From assembly GCF_000426445.1 (NCBI RefSeq), contig NZ_AUFJ01000013.1, positions 62,001 through 126,000 on the forward strand: DNA of 64,000 bases. Reading direction: 5' to 3'. Within the stretch, counting starts at the first letter, position 1. Every line of letters begins with the position of its first letter. Origin of the DNA: Brevibacterium album DSM 18261 (GTDB lineage Bacteria > Actinomycetota > Actinomycetes > Actinomycetales > Brevibacteriaceae). The position numbers and the translations under genes were made by a program. The notes beneath the pieces were generated by a model. That model did not search any database. It was not told the DNA's origin and was given only the letters and a program-made list of their open reading frames with translations. This document shows positions 23,311 to 34,772 of this stretch, in pieces.

Positions 23311-24840
23311 TCACTCCGGGGCGTGGCGGTCGAGAAAGGCGTACACCTCCGTCGTGTCCACACCGGGGAAGACCCCCGGCGGCACGGCGGCGAGCAGCGA
23401 GGCGTGCGTGCGCGCGGACGGCCAGCTCGCGCCCTCCCACTTCTCGGCGAGATCGACTGGCGGTGTGCGGCAGCAGTCCGGATCCGGGCACTCCGAACGC
23501 GAGCGCTTGGGCGTCTCCCGGCCCTCGAACCACCCCACGTGCGCGAACGGCACGCCCACGCTGATCGAGAAGTCCCCGCCCGGCAGCACGCGCGCGGTGC
23601 ACCAGTACGTCCCGTTCGGCGTGTCCGTGTACTGGAAATAGGGGCTGAACCGGTCGGAGACGCGGTGGACGGTGCGCGAGGTGAACCGCTTGCACGCGTA
23701 CTGCCCCTCGACCGCGCCCAGGGGGTCGGTGGGGAACGGCAGGCCGTCGTTCGAGTACGCCTTGTGGATGGTTCCGGAAGAATGCACTTTCATGAAGTGC
23801 ACCGGGAGGCCCAGGTGCGCGGTCGCGAGGTTCGTGAACCGGTGCGCGGAGGTCTCGTATGACACCCCGAACATGTCACGCAGCTCCTCGATGGAAATCG
23901 AGCGGTTCTTCTTCGCCGACTGGAGCAGCGGGACGGCCGCCGATTCCGGCATGAGGAGCGCGGCGGCGAGATAGTTCGCCTCGACCCGCTGGGTGAGGAA
24001 CTCCTCGTAGTCGGCGGGGGTCGAATGCCCCAGGATGTGCGAGGCCAGTGCCGTGAGCAGATGCGAGCGGGGGTCGTGCCCGGTCACGTCGTCGTGCGAG
24101 AGGTACAGCCGCCGGTGGGAGGTGTCCGCGACCGCCCGGGTGCTCGGCGGGAGATCGGAGACGTAGTGCAGTGAGTAGCCCATGTCGTCGGCGACGGCCG
24201 CGGTCTGACGCTGTGAGAGCGGTCCGCCGGAGTAGCCGATCCGGTCCAGCACCTCGGCCGCGACCCGCTCCAGCTCGGGGAAGTGGTTGCCCTGCCTGCG
24301 CATCCGCTCGCGCAGGTTGCGATTGACGCGGCGCGCCTCCTCAGGCGTGGCCGCCCTCCGGCGCACGGCCTCGGAGAGCTGGCGCTGCAGCCCGGCGATG
24401 GCGGTGAGGGCGTCCTGCGGCAGCGACTTCACCTTGACCCGGGGCAGGCGCAGCGAGGTGTAGAGCGGTGAGCGCTGGTTGCGCTCGACCTCGAGCTCGA
24501 GGGCCTGGCGGGCGTCCACCGGTGCGGGGTCGAGGAGGTCGTCGGCGCTCACTCCCAGGGCCTCGGCCAGATCGCGCAGCTGCGCCAGGCTGGGCTCGCG
24601 CTTGCCGTTCTCCATGACGGAGATCTGCGAGGCGGCGCGCCCGATCCGCTCGCCCAGCTGTTCCAGGGTCAGTCCAGCCTCCGTGCGGAAGTGCCGGACC
24701 CGCCGCCCGATGCTCAGGGCGTCCGCCGCCTCCACCGCGGGGCCGGACGATGGGTCCGAGGCTCCCGAGGCTCCCGAGGCTCCCGAGGCTCCCGATGCCG
24801 CCCGGCTCGTCCGCGGGGTCCGTGCTGTCCGTGTCGTCAT
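23311..24840 (-). CDS. ramB: RamB-type regulator of acetate/glyoxylate metabolism (XRE + ImmA/IrrE-like)
   Basis: The 509-residue protein has an N-terminal XRE HTH (GRRVRHFRTEAGLTLEQLGE, then AASQISVMENGKREPSLAQL, about residues 45-100), a central IrrE/ImmA-like region (LLTALASHILGH and ANYLAAALLMPE), and a C-terminal short-chain-fatty-acid regulator domain with clustered Cys (ECPDPDCCRTPP). This architecture is that of RamB, which controls aceA/aceB in Corynebacterium. It is divergent from aceA across 223 bp. The canonical HExxH is degenerate, so peptidase activity is doubtful. A GAS repeat lies in the N-terminus. Confidence 0.87.
   Translation of the reverse strand: MTTRTARTPRTSRAASGASGASGASGASDPSSGPAVEAADALSIGRRVRHFRTEAGLTLEQLGERIGRAASQISVMENGKREPSLAQLRDLAEALGVSADDLLDPAPVDARQALELEVERNQRSPLYTSLRLPRVKVKSLPQDALTAIAGLQRQLSEAVRRRAATPEEARRVNRNLRERMRRQGNHFPELERVAAEVLDRIGYSGGPLSQRQTAAVADDMGYSLHYVSDLPPSTRAVADTSHRRLYLSHDDVTGHDPRSHLLTALASHILGHSTPADYEEFLTQRVEANYLAAALLMPESAAVPLLQSAKKNRSISIEELRDMFGVSYETSAHRFTNLATAHLGLPVHFMKVHSSGTIHKAYSNDGLPFPTDPLGAVEGQYACKRFTSRTVHRVSDRFSPYFQYTDTPNGTYWCTARVLPGGDFSISVGVPFAHVGWFEGRETPKRSRSECPDPDCCRTPPVDLAEKWEGASWPSARTHASLLAAVPPGVFPGVDTTEVYAFLDRHAPE
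24758..24793 (-). repeat. Four 9-bp tandem repeats inside ramB
   Basis: The unit GAGGCTCCC is repeated four times in the + strand sequence, encoding a Gly-Ala-Ser run near the N-terminus of RamB on the minus strand, just before the XRE domain. Changes in copy number would be in frame and would only alter linker length. Confidence 0.85.
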
Positions 24841-25063
24841 GTGCTCACTGTGACACGGGGCACCCGGATTGCGAAAGGGCAGACGTTCTTCACTGAGATA
24901 GAAACCATCCATTTTTTCACCTCGAATCAGAGTGAGATCTGGTGGTGCAGGCGGAAGACTGGTGTCACATCGAAGACGCGGTCTCGGCGGAGCAGGACAG
25001 GACGCAGCAGCGGACTGGACGCGGAAGCCGGTCGGTCGCAGACACCCACCACAGGAGACGACG

Positions 25064-26347
<1,284 letters not shown>

Positions 26348-26577
26348 GTCGGCCCGTGCCGCCCGGCGCATCGGGGGCTGCTGTCCGGGCCGCAGGCCTG
26401 GGTTCCGGCTTCCGAGGCCCACAGGGCTCCGCACGCGGAGCGGTCCGACCGCTCGGCTCGAACCGAGCTCACGCTGAGAACTGCACCACAGACTGAGGAT
26501 CCGGCGCCTGCCGGACCTCCTCCCGCCTCCGGCTCCGCGCTCGCGCGAGGTCGGGGCGGGAACGCGGGGCGGCCGCT

Positions 26578-26610
26578 CCGGACAGGGTTTTCTGGGGTTT
26601 CCCTGTCCGG
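26578..26610 (+). terminator. Hairpin downstream of aceA
   Basis: CCGGACAGGG (26578-26587) and CCCTGTCCGG (26601-26610) form a perfect 10-bp stem with a 13-nt T/G-rich loop, about 230 bp after the aceA stop. It could terminate the aceA transcript or act in the leader of aceB. Confidence 0.55.
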
Positions 26611-26651
26611 CGCGGTCGTCCCGCACCATTCCCTCCTGCGGCGGCCGCACG

Positions 26652-26738
26652 CGGCCCGTCACCGCCTCGGCCGCTGCAGTCGGCCCGTCACCGCCTCGGC
26701 CGCTGCAGTCGGCCCGTCACCGCCTCGGCCGCTGCAGT
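26652..26738. repeat. Three perfect 29-bp tandem repeats upstream of aceB
   Basis: The 29-bp unit beginning CGGCCCGTCACCGCCTCGGC and ending CGCTGCAGT is repeated three times without change (26652-26680, 26681-26709, 26710-26738), followed by the start of a degenerate fourth copy. The array ends 89 bp before the aceB ATG. There are no spacers between the copies, so it is not a CRISPR array. Confidence 0.93.
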
Positions 26739-26827
26739 CGGCTCGCCGCGGTCCCCGGCCGCACCCGCTCAGCCACCCCCGCCTCCCACCCGCATCGCAC
26801 TTCATCCCGCAGCACCAGGAGCCCGCC

Positions 26828-28576
<1,749 letters not shown>

Positions 28577-28603
28577 GACGGGTGCGGGCTGGAGCGCAGC
28601 TCC

Positions 28604-28665
28604 ATCTTCTGTTCACTTCTCATAGCCGCTCGCACGCACCCGGCTGTGAGAAGTGAACAGAAGAT
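28604..28665 (+). terminator. Long perfect hairpin after aceB
   Basis: ATCTTCTGTTCACTTCTCA (28604-28622) pairs perfectly over 19 bp with TGAGAAGTGAACAGAAGAT (28647-28665); an inner AGCCG/CGGCT stem extends it. It lies 28 bp after the aceB stop. A short G-run, but no T-tract, follows. Confidence 0.8.
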
Positions 28666-28771
28666 CGGGGGGGAAGGTTGGGGGAGTGCGCGAGCGGACC
28701 GCGGTGCGGGAAGCCTGTGCTCACTGAGGTGAAGCAGGTCATCGTGGAATGCGCGGCGGAGAGGTTCTAGG

Positions 28772-28811
28772 CTCGGAGGCGGGAGGTGCGTGGGCAGCTC
28801 CCGCCTCCGAG
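28772..28811 (+). promoter_or_regulatory. Stem-loop just upstream of the cupin gene
   Basis: CTCGGAGGCGGGAG (28772-28785) and CTCCCGCCTCCGAG (28798-28811) form a perfect 14-bp stem with a 12-nt loop, ending 20 nt before the cupin ATG. If transcribed it would be a very stable leader structure close to the ribosome-binding region; otherwise it may be an operator. Confidence 0.6.
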
Positions 28812-28831
28812 CAGCTGAAGGACGGTGGATC

Positions 28832-29317
28832 ATGGCATTCGAGGACATCGGGCCCGCACCCCAGGCATTCGACATCGAGCAGGCGACGCTGGACAACGGG
28901 GCGTACCGCACCGTGGCCTGGACCGGGCGCTTCCTCCAGGTGACGCTCATGTCCATCCCGGTGGGCGAATCCGTGGGGTTCGAGGTGCACCCGGACACGG
29001 ACCAGTTCCTCCGGGTGGAGGGCGGCACCGGCAGGTGCATCATGGGACCCACGGCGGACGAGATCACCTTCGAGCAGGAGGTGAGCGACGGCTGGGCGAT
29101 CGAAGTGCCGGCGGGCACATGGCACGACGTCGTCAACACCGGCGAGGAGCCGCTCAAGCTGTACTCGATCTACGCCCCGGTCCACCATGCTGCGGGGATC
29201 GTCCAGGAGACCGCTGCGCAGGCGGAGAGGGACGAGGCCGCGGGCACGGACGTCCCGCCGGCCTGGGCCGGAGTGAGGCCGGAGGGCTTCACGGTGGGCT
29301 CCCTGCGCGGGCGCTGA
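28832..29317 (+). CDS. Cupin-domain protein
   Basis: The 161-residue protein has a single cupin barrel: motif 1, VGFEVHPDTDQFLRVEGGTG (about residues 48-67), and motif 2, VPAGTWHDVVNTGEEPLKLY (about 93-112). Motif 1 has Asp and Gln at positions where many cupins have His and Glu, so metal binding is likely but altered. It probably acts as a small metal-dependent isomerase, dioxygenase or sugar-binding protein; no substrate can be named. It is convergent with the ThDP enzyme gene, 27 bp away. Confidence 0.82.
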   Translation: MAFEDIGPAPQAFDIEQATLDNGAYRTVAWTGRFLQVTLMSIPVGESVGFEVHPDTDQFLRVEGGTGRCIMGPTADEITFEQEVSDGWAIEVPAGTWHDVVNTGEEPLKLYSIYAPVHHAAGIVQETAAQAERDEAAGTDVPPAWAGVRPEGFTVGSLRGR

Positions 29318-29344
29318 GCGCTCGCCCGCATGCCAGGGCTGTGA

Positions 29345-30904
29345 CTACAGCACCACTTCGATGAGGGCGGGTCCTTCGGCGGCGAGCGCGCGGTCGAATG
29401 CGGCGGACAGCTCCTCCATCGTCTCCGCGCGCCAGGCGGGCACGCCGAACCCGCGCGAGACCGACACCCAGTCCACGACGGGGCGATCGAGGTCGAGGAG
29501 CTGACCCGCGCGCTCGCCCACGTCCTCCACGCCCACGTTCGCCATCTCGTTGCGGAGGATCTGGTACCTCCGGTTGGCGAAGACGAGGGAGACGACGTCG
29601 ACTCCCTCGCGCGCCTGGGTCCACAGCGTCTGCGGCATGTACATGCCGGAGCCGTCGGATTCGAGGGCGATGACCTTCCGCTCGGGACAGGCGAGTGCCG
29701 CCCCCGTCGCGACGGGCAGCGCCCAGCCGATCGAGCCGCCGGTGGGATTGAACCACTCGTGCGGCCGGGCGCCCCGCGTCGCCGCGTCGAAGGCCCAGCC
29801 GGTCGTGATCGACTCGTCGGCGACGACCGCATTCTCCGGGATCGCCCGGCCCAGGAACGCGCCCAGCTTCTCGGGCGTGATCGAACCGGAGGGCATCTCA
29901 GGGAGCGAGAGCCGGGTGGCGGCCGGCGCCTCGGCGGCAGTCCTCGCAGATTCCGGCAGCGCCTCCCACACCGCCTGCAGCGGGAGGTCTGCGCGGGTGG
30001 TCTCCCCGCAGAGCTCGAGCAGCCGGGTGTCCGGCTGCGTGAGCCTGCTCCGCTTGGTGGGGTAGGCGAAGAACGCGACGGGCGGCCGCGCGCCCACCAG
30101 CACGAGGGTGTCGAAGCGCGCGAACAGCTCCTGGGCGGGACCGACGGCGTACGGCACCTTGCGTGCGGCATGCCGTCCGGCACCGCGCGAGACCCGGGGC
30201 GCGAACGTGTCGGTGAGCACCTCCGCCCCGGTCGCGGCGGCGATCCGGGCTGCGGCCTCGAGCGCCTCGGCCCGAGGCGTGCGTCCGCCCAGCAGGATCG
30301 CCCCGCGCGGGCCCGCCTCGTGCAGGCGACGGGCGGCGGCCTCGGCGGCGAGGGCGTCCACCTGCGGCAGCGGCGCGGGGAGCGCCGTGGGCGGTGTGCC
30401 GGGATCGGGCAGCTCGTTCCAGGCCGCGTCGGCGGGCAGGATGAGCGAGGCGATCTCGCCGCGGCGCGCCACCGTGACCGCATCGGCGACATCGGCGGAC
30501 AGTGCGCGCTCGCCCGAGGAGGTGCGGACCCAGTGCGAGAACGGCCGCGCGGTCCCCTCGACATCGCTGGTGAGCGGGGCGTCGAGGGCGCGATGGTAGC
30601 TCGCGTGGTCGCCGATCACGTTCACCACGGGGGAGTGCGCGCGCCTGGCGTTGTGGAGGTTGGAGAGGCCGTTGGCCAGCCCCGGCCCCAGGTGCAGGAG
30701 GGTGGCGGCGGGCTCATCGGCCATCCGCGCGTAGCCGTCCGCGGCTCCGGTCACCGCGCCCTCGAACAGGCCGAGGACACCGCGGATGCGGGTGGCGCCG
30801 TCCAGCGCGGCGACGAAGTGCATCTCCGAGGTGCCGGGATTGGCGAAGCACGTGGTCACGCCGTTGTGCTCCAGGGCGGACAGCAGGGAATCGGCGCCGT
30901 TCAC
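29345..30904 (-). CDS. Thiamine-diphosphate-dependent enzyme (acetolactate synthase/benzoylformate decarboxylase-like)
   Basis: The 519-residue protein has the three ThDP-enzyme domains: an N-terminal pyrimidine domain (GVTTCFANPGTSEMHFVAAL; catalytic Glu in GLFEGAVTGAADGYARM, about residues 20-60), a central domain, and a PP domain with the metal-binding SDGSGMYM and FANRRYQIL stretch (about 410-445). It is shorter than acetolactate synthase large subunits and has no small subunit nearby, so a 2-keto acid decarboxylase or ligase is likely. The GTG at 30904 is chosen because GAAGAGGAG precedes it; an ATG at 30946 is the alternative. Confidence 0.83.
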   Translation of the reverse strand: MNGADSLLSALEHNGVTTCFANPGTSEMHFVAALDGATRIRGVLGLFEGAVTGAADGYARMADEPAATLLHLGPGLANGLSNLHNARRAHSPVVNVIGDHASYHRALDAPLTSDVEGTARPFSHWVRTSSGERALSADVADAVTVARRGEIASLILPADAAWNELPDPGTPPTALPAPLPQVDALAAEAAARRLHEAGPRGAILLGGRTPRAEALEAAARIAAATGAEVLTDTFAPRVSRGAGRHAARKVPYAVGPAQELFARFDTLVLVGARPPVAFFAYPTKRSRLTQPDTRLLELCGETTRADLPLQAVWEALPESARTAAEAPAATRLSLPEMPSGSITPEKLGAFLGRAIPENAVVADESITTGWAFDAATRGARPHEWFNPTGGSIGWALPVATGAALACPERKVIALESDGSGMYMPQTLWTQAREGVDVVSLVFANRRYQILRNEMANVGVEDVGERAGQLLDLDRPVVDWVSVSRGFGVPAWRAETMEELSAAFDRALAAEGPALIEVVL

Positions 30905-31031
30905 GGGGGCGGTCTCCTCTTCGTCGGGGATGTGGCTTCCGCCCATCGTCGCACAGGAGCGCACGGGTGCGCGGGCGAGGCGTGGCGTACCTTGAGAGGA
31001 TGCGCGGGCCGCGCGGAACGGAGGATGCACT

Positions 31032-31733
31032 ATGGACATGCCCGGACGGGGAGCGGAACCGCTCAGCGGCACGGTGGAGCGCGTGCGCACCGGCGCGGTG
31101 GCGGTGCGGCGGTGGTCGGGCAGGGAGATCGCGACCGGCGCGCACAAGCTCCCGCATGAGGGTCCCGTCCGCGTGGGGACGCTGGGGCTGGCCGGTGACG
31201 AGCAGGGCAACACGAAGGTCCACGGCGGACCGGACAAGGCGATCTGCTGCTACCCCGGTGAGCACTACGCCGCCTGGGCCGCAGAAGGACGCGAACTGGG
31301 CGCGGACGGCTTCTTCGAGAACCTCACGCTGTGCGGGCTCCGGGAGGAGGACGTGCACATGGGCGACGTCTTCGCGGTGGGCTCCGTGCGTGCGCAGGTG
31401 ACTCAGCCCAGGCGTCCGTGCGCCACCGTCTCCGCGCGCTGGGGCGATCGCCTGCTGCCCTCGCTCATGCAGGAGACGGGCCGCTGCGGCTTCTACCTGC
31501 GGGTGCTGGAGCCGGGTGCGATCGCCGCGGGGGATGCGATGGTGCTGGATGCCCGGCTGCCCGGCTCAGCATCCGTCGCGGAGGTCAACCGGGTCATGAA
31601 CGTCGACCGGCTCGACCGCGCCGGGATCGAACGGCTGCTCGCCTCCCCGGAGCTGCCTGCCCGCTGGCGACGCGATCTCGAACGGAGGCGGGACGGCAGG
31701 CTTGCGGACGAATCGCAGCGGCTGGGCGGCTGA
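31032..31733 (+). CDS. MOSC-domain protein (YiiM-like)
   Basis: The 233-residue protein has the MOSC core: TKVHGGPDKAICCYPGEHY (about residues 57-75), the FFENLTLCGL strand, and the conserved Cys in VTQPRRPCATVSAR (about 131). A C-terminal 3-alpha helical domain follows, as in YiiM. MOSC proteins handle molybdenum-cofactor sulfur; YiiM-like ones are linked to reduction of N-hydroxylated compounds such as 6-hydroxylaminopurine. It is divergent from the ThDP enzyme gene. An internal Met at residue 3 is an alternative start. Confidence 0.86.
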   Translation: MDMPGRGAEPLSGTVERVRTGAVAVRRWSGREIATGAHKLPHEGPVRVGTLGLAGDEQGNTKVHGGPDKAICCYPGEHYAAWAAEGRELGADGFFENLTLCGLREEDVHMGDVFAVGSVRAQVTQPRRPCATVSARWGDRLLPSLMQETGRCGFYLRVLEPGAIAAGDAMVLDARLPGSASVAEVNRVMNVDRLDRAGIERLLASPELPARWRRDLERRRDGRLADESQRLGG

Positions 31734-31974
31734 GCGCGCGCCGCTGTCCGGTCGATGGGAGTCCATGGCGCGGACGGGCCATGGGCGGAACGCGGACAGC
31801 GCCTTTCCAATACGTGGACTTCGGTATGAGGGACGCTCGCGCGCGTATTATCATGGCAGTGCGTATCGGCGCGCTGAGTTCGTCACGGACGGGGAGATGA
31901 CCTCGCCTGTGCCTCCCTGATTCACCGCGCTGTCGCTCAACGTTCATCCCATAGGGAGCAAAAGGGGTCATCTC

Positions 31975-32373
31975 ATGGTGCGCAGGGCACGAGAGCTGAA
32001 TGCAGACCAGAAGGTGCTGGTGTCTGCGGTGAAGCGCGTGGCGCGTCAGCGTGCACGCGTGAATGCCAACTACGTGAACACGATCCTGCAGGCCCGTGAG
32101 TCGGGGGTCACCTACGCCGCCATCGCCGCCGCTGTGGGAACGTCCTCGCAGGCCGTGCAGGAGATCGTGCGGAGGCACAGGGCCGCCGCCGCCGGTGAGG
32201 CCGCGAGAATCCGGGGGGATGCCGAGGTTCAGCCCGCGGACGAGGAGCTCTCGGCTCCCAGCGGCGCGGGCCCGGCAGGCGGGATCGCCGCGGTCTCCGG
32301 CACGGACACCGGAATGGTCGGTCTCAACGGCGACGTCACGACGGTGAGCGGCGGTACCACGGCGGCTCTCTGA
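31975..32373 (+). CDS. Small helix-turn-helix protein of unknown function
   Basis: The 132-residue product starts with a basic helix rich in Arg/Lys (VLVSAVKRVARQRARVNANY) followed by an HTH-like GVTYAAIAAAVGTSSQAVQE (about residues 44-63) and a Gly/Ala/Thr-rich unstructured tail. The HTH resembles sigma-70 region-4 or transposase-type helices. A good AGGGAGCAAAAGGGG ribosome-binding region precedes the ATG. It is followed by a strong hairpin, so it is a monocistronic unit. I do not recognise a family; a nucleoid-associated or regulatory DNA-binding role is likely. Confidence 0.65.
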   Translation: MVRRARELNADQKVLVSAVKRVARQRARVNANYVNTILQARESGVTYAAIAAAVGTSSQAVQEIVRRHRAAAAGEAARIRGDAEVQPADEELSAPSGAGPAGGIAAVSGTDTGMVGLNGDVTTVSGGTTAAL

Positions 32374-32405
32374 TCCCCCGCGCTCTTCCGCGACGATCTC
32401 TGCAC

Positions 32406-32438
32406 GGCGCCCTGCACCTCTCGGAGGTGCAGGGCGCC
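32406..32438 (+). terminator. Perfect 15-bp stem with 3-nt loop
   Basis: GGCGCCCTGCACCTC (32406-32420) and GAGGTGCAGGGCGCC (32424-32438) pair perfectly around a TCG loop, 33 bp after the small HTH gene. It is a very stable terminator-like hairpin without a T-tract. Confidence 0.8.
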
Positions 32439-32660
32439 GGCGTCGGAGCTGACAGTGGTCCGCAGAACGGCGGGGCCTCTCGACCGGCTGCGGGCAGTCC
32501 GGTCGCGTGCGGAGGCGGGGCGAAGCGCCTGCTGACGGAGGCGCGCGCGAGTTCTCCGGCGGCGCGCGAGGCGGGGACGGCGTCCGCTGTCCGGCCTGCG
32601 AGGTCTGTCGAATGCGGTTCCGGCAGCCGCAGGATCCCCTCGCGATGAGAGAATCGCGGC

Positions 32661-33896
32661 GTGAGCACATCTGACTTCCTCCCTTCGGGCCCGCTGTCCG
32701 CACGCACGCACTCCGCTGGGGGCGAGGCGGCCTCCCCCCTCGGCGAGATCTCCGGGGCCCTTCCGTGCGGAAGCGTTCTGCTGCGCACCGATCCGCTGCT
32801 GTCCGCCGCTCGCGAGGCCGCCGTCATCGCGGTGCACCGCATGGAGCACTGGGCGCATGCGCTCGGTGCCGGGAGCGTGGACTCCAAGGACGGCCGGAAC
32901 AACCTCGTCACCGTCGCCGATGCAGAGATCGAAGCGCTGGTCAGGGGCCGTCTGCTGGACCTGCGACCCGGGGACGTCATGGTGGGGGAGGAGAACTCCG
33001 CCTCCCTGTCGCTCGACGAGCACGCTGCGGGGGCTGAGATCCGCGAACTCCTGCACGGCGGAGGTTCCGGGCCTGCGGACGACCTCGAGTCCTCCGGCCG
33101 GTTCGAATGGCATGTGGATCCCATCGACGGCACCGTGAACTTCGTCCGCGGGATCGAGCACTACTGCTTCTCGGTGGGCGTGCGCGTGCTGCCCGGGACG
33201 CACGAGAGCGGCGATGCGGACCGCGCAGGCAGCGCGGATGAGCCCGTGACCGCGGACGCCGATGCGGGCTGGACCGCCGGGCTCGTCGCGGCCCCCGCCC
33301 TCGGCCGCATCTGGTTCGCACGGGAGGGGCGTGCGTGGACTGCGCCGCTCGCGGCCCTCACCGACCCGGACGTCGAGGCTCGCCCGCTCACAGGAGCTTC
33401 GGCGCCCACGAGCGGTCGTGTGGTTGCGACGGGATTCGGCTACGCGCCCGAGCGGCGGGCTCAGCAGCTCGCCTCCCTGGCCCTGGTCATGGAGGAGTTC
33501 GACGACATCAGACGCTGCGGCTCCGCGGCGCTCGATCTCTGCATGGCAGCCGAGGGGCGCGTGAACGCCTACTACGAGCGGGGCCTGGGCGTCTACGACT
33601 TCGCGGGAGGCGCCTACATCGCGCAGAGCGCGGGCCGGTACGTGCGGCGCCGTCGGGACGCGTTCGCACCCGTGGTGCACACCGGTGCGCCCACCGCCTC
33701 GGCGGGAGAGGTCCCGATGGGCGCGGCCGCAGCAGCCGCACCGGACAGCGGTGCGGTGCACGTGGGAACGGGTGACAGCGGCGTCGGCGCGGCGCAGGCG
33801 GGCAGGACGACCGGCGTCGCGGACATCGGCGCGCCCGAACTCACGGTCGTCGCGGACACACGGGAGAGGTTCGAGTTCCTCCTCGCTCACGGCTGA
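32661..33896 (+). CDS. Inositol-monophosphatase-family phosphatase
   Basis: The 411-residue protein has the family metal-binding motifs: VMVGEENSAS (Glu-Glu ligands, about residue 110), HVDPIDGTVNFVRGIEHY (the DPxDGT motif, about 152-170), and GVYDFAGGAYIA (equivalent of the WDxAAG motif, with Trp replaced by Tyr, about 310-320). It hydrolyses a phosphomonoester such as inositol phosphate, histidinol phosphate or PAP. It is longer than usual, with Ala/Gly-rich inserts near residues 180-205 and 345-385. GTG at 32661 is the start; upstream spacing is ordinary. Confidence 0.82.
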   Translation: MSTSDFLPSGPLSARTHSAGGEAASPLGEISGALPCGSVLLRTDPLLSAAREAAVIAVHRMEHWAHALGAGSVDSKDGRNNLVTVADAEIEALVRGRLLDLRPGDVMVGEENSASLSLDEHAAGAEIRELLHGGGSGPADDLESSGRFEWHVDPIDGTVNFVRGIEHYCFSVGVRVLPGTHESGDADRAGSADEPVTADADAGWTAGLVAAPALGRIWFAREGRAWTAPLAALTDPDVEARPLTGASAPTSGRVVATGFGYAPERRAQQLASLALVMEEFDDIRRCGSAALDLCMAAEGRVNAYYERGLGVYDFAGGAYIAQSAGRYVRRRRDAFAPVVHTGAPTASAGEVPMGAAAAAAPDSGAVHVGTGDSGVGAAQAGRTTGVADIGAPELTVVADTRERFEFLLAHG

Positions 33897-33913
33897 GCAG
33901 AGTTGAGGACGCC

Positions 33914-33968
33914 TTCGTCTGCCGTGCGAACGCGGATTCGCGCGAATCGCGTTCGCACGGCAGACGAA
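33914..33968. terminator. Long near-perfect hairpin between convergent genes
   Basis: TTCGTCTGCCGTGCGAACGC (33914-33933) pairs over 20 bp with GCGTTCGCACGGCAGACGAA (33949-33968), with an inner 14-bp palindrome GATTCGCGCGAATC. It separates the phosphatase gene (+) from the importer ATPase gene (-) and probably terminates both. Confidence 0.82.
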
Positions 33969-34016
33969 AACCGTCGGGGTCGCGGAGCAGCGCCGCGGGG
34001 CCGCGACCCAGCAGCC

Positions 34017-34772
34017 TCAGTAGAAGCAGGCGAGCCTGCCCCGCGGGCCGTCCACCACGTCGATGGGCGTGTTGAAGATGTCCGTGAGGATCTCCGGGAC
34101 CATGATCTCCTCCGGCGTGCCGAACCGCACGATCCGCCCGTCCTTGAGCGCGCAGATGCGGTCCGCGTAGTGGCTGGCGAAGTTGATGTCGTGCAGGACG
34201 ATGACGATGGTCCGGCCCAGCTCCGCCGCCGCCTCGCTCAGGTGCTTCATCATCTGCACCGAGTGCTGCATGTCGAGATTGTTCATGGGCTCGTCCAGCA
34301 GCACGTACTCGGTGTCCTGCGCGAGGATCATCGCGACATAGGCGCGCTGGCGCTGGCCGCCGGAGAGCTCGTCGAGGTACCGCGACTCGAGCTCGGTGAG
34401 GTCGAGGAAGTCGATGGAGCGGCTGATGATCTCCTCGTCCGTCCGGGTGAGCCTGCCCTGCGAATAGGGGAACCGGCCGAAGCCCACGAGCTGGCGCACC
34501 GTGAGCCGGGCGACGAAGTGGTTCTCCTGCCGCAGGATGGACACGATCTTCGCGAGGTCCTTCGACGGCGTGGTGCTCACGTCCATCCCGGCGATCTCGA
34601 TCCGTCCCTCGTCCATGCCCATGAGCCGCCCGATCATGGTCAGCAGCGTGGACTTGCCGGCGCCGTTGGGCCCCACCAGGGCCGTGATGCCGCCGGCAGG
34701 GATGTCGAGGTCGACGGGGCCGATGGCCACATCGGAGGCGTACCGCCTGGTGACGGTGCTCAGGGTGATCAC
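34017..34772 (-). CDS. Iron-siderophore ABC transporter ATP-binding protein
   Basis: The 251-residue ATPase has Walker A LVGPNGAGKSTLLTMIGRLM (about residues 33-52), signature LDELSGGQRQRAYVAMILAQ, Walker B YVLLDEPMNNLDM and HDINFASHY, as in the CeuD/YclP-type ferric-siderophore ATPases. The GTG at 34772 overlaps the permease stop (GTGA) and is preceded by AGAAAGGGAC. A longer open frame upstream lies inside the permease gene and is not real. Final gene of the four-gene iron importer. Confidence 0.88.
   Translation of the reverse strand: MITLSTVTRRYASDVAIGPVDLDIPAGGITALVGPNGAGKSTLLTMIGRLMGMDEGRIEIAGMDVSTTPSKDLAKIVSILRQENHFVARLTVRQLVGFGRFPYSQGRLTRTDEEIISRSIDFLDLTELESRYLDELSGGQRQRAYVAMILAQDTEYVLLDEPMNNLDMQHSVQMMKHLSEAAAELGRTIVIVLHDINFASHYADRICALKDGRIVRFGTPEEIMVPEILTDIFNTPIDVVDGPRGRLACFY

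Larger units (their letters stand above)
26348..26827. other. aceA-aceB intergenic region
   Basis: This is 480 bp without a gene. It contains a hairpin at 26578-26610, three tandem 29-bp repeats at 26652-26738, and CAGGAG before the aceB start. The length and repeats suggest that aceB has its own promoter and control, as in Corynebacterium where aceA and aceB are separate units. Confidence 0.6.

Noticed and set aside
23311..24840. RamB-like protein as an active ImmA/IrrE peptidase
   Set aside because: The zinc HExxH motif is not preserved in the region where it is expected (ASHILGH).
26652..26738. Three 29-bp repeats of CRISPR-like length
   Set aside because: The copies are directly adjacent with no spacers, and no cas genes are present.
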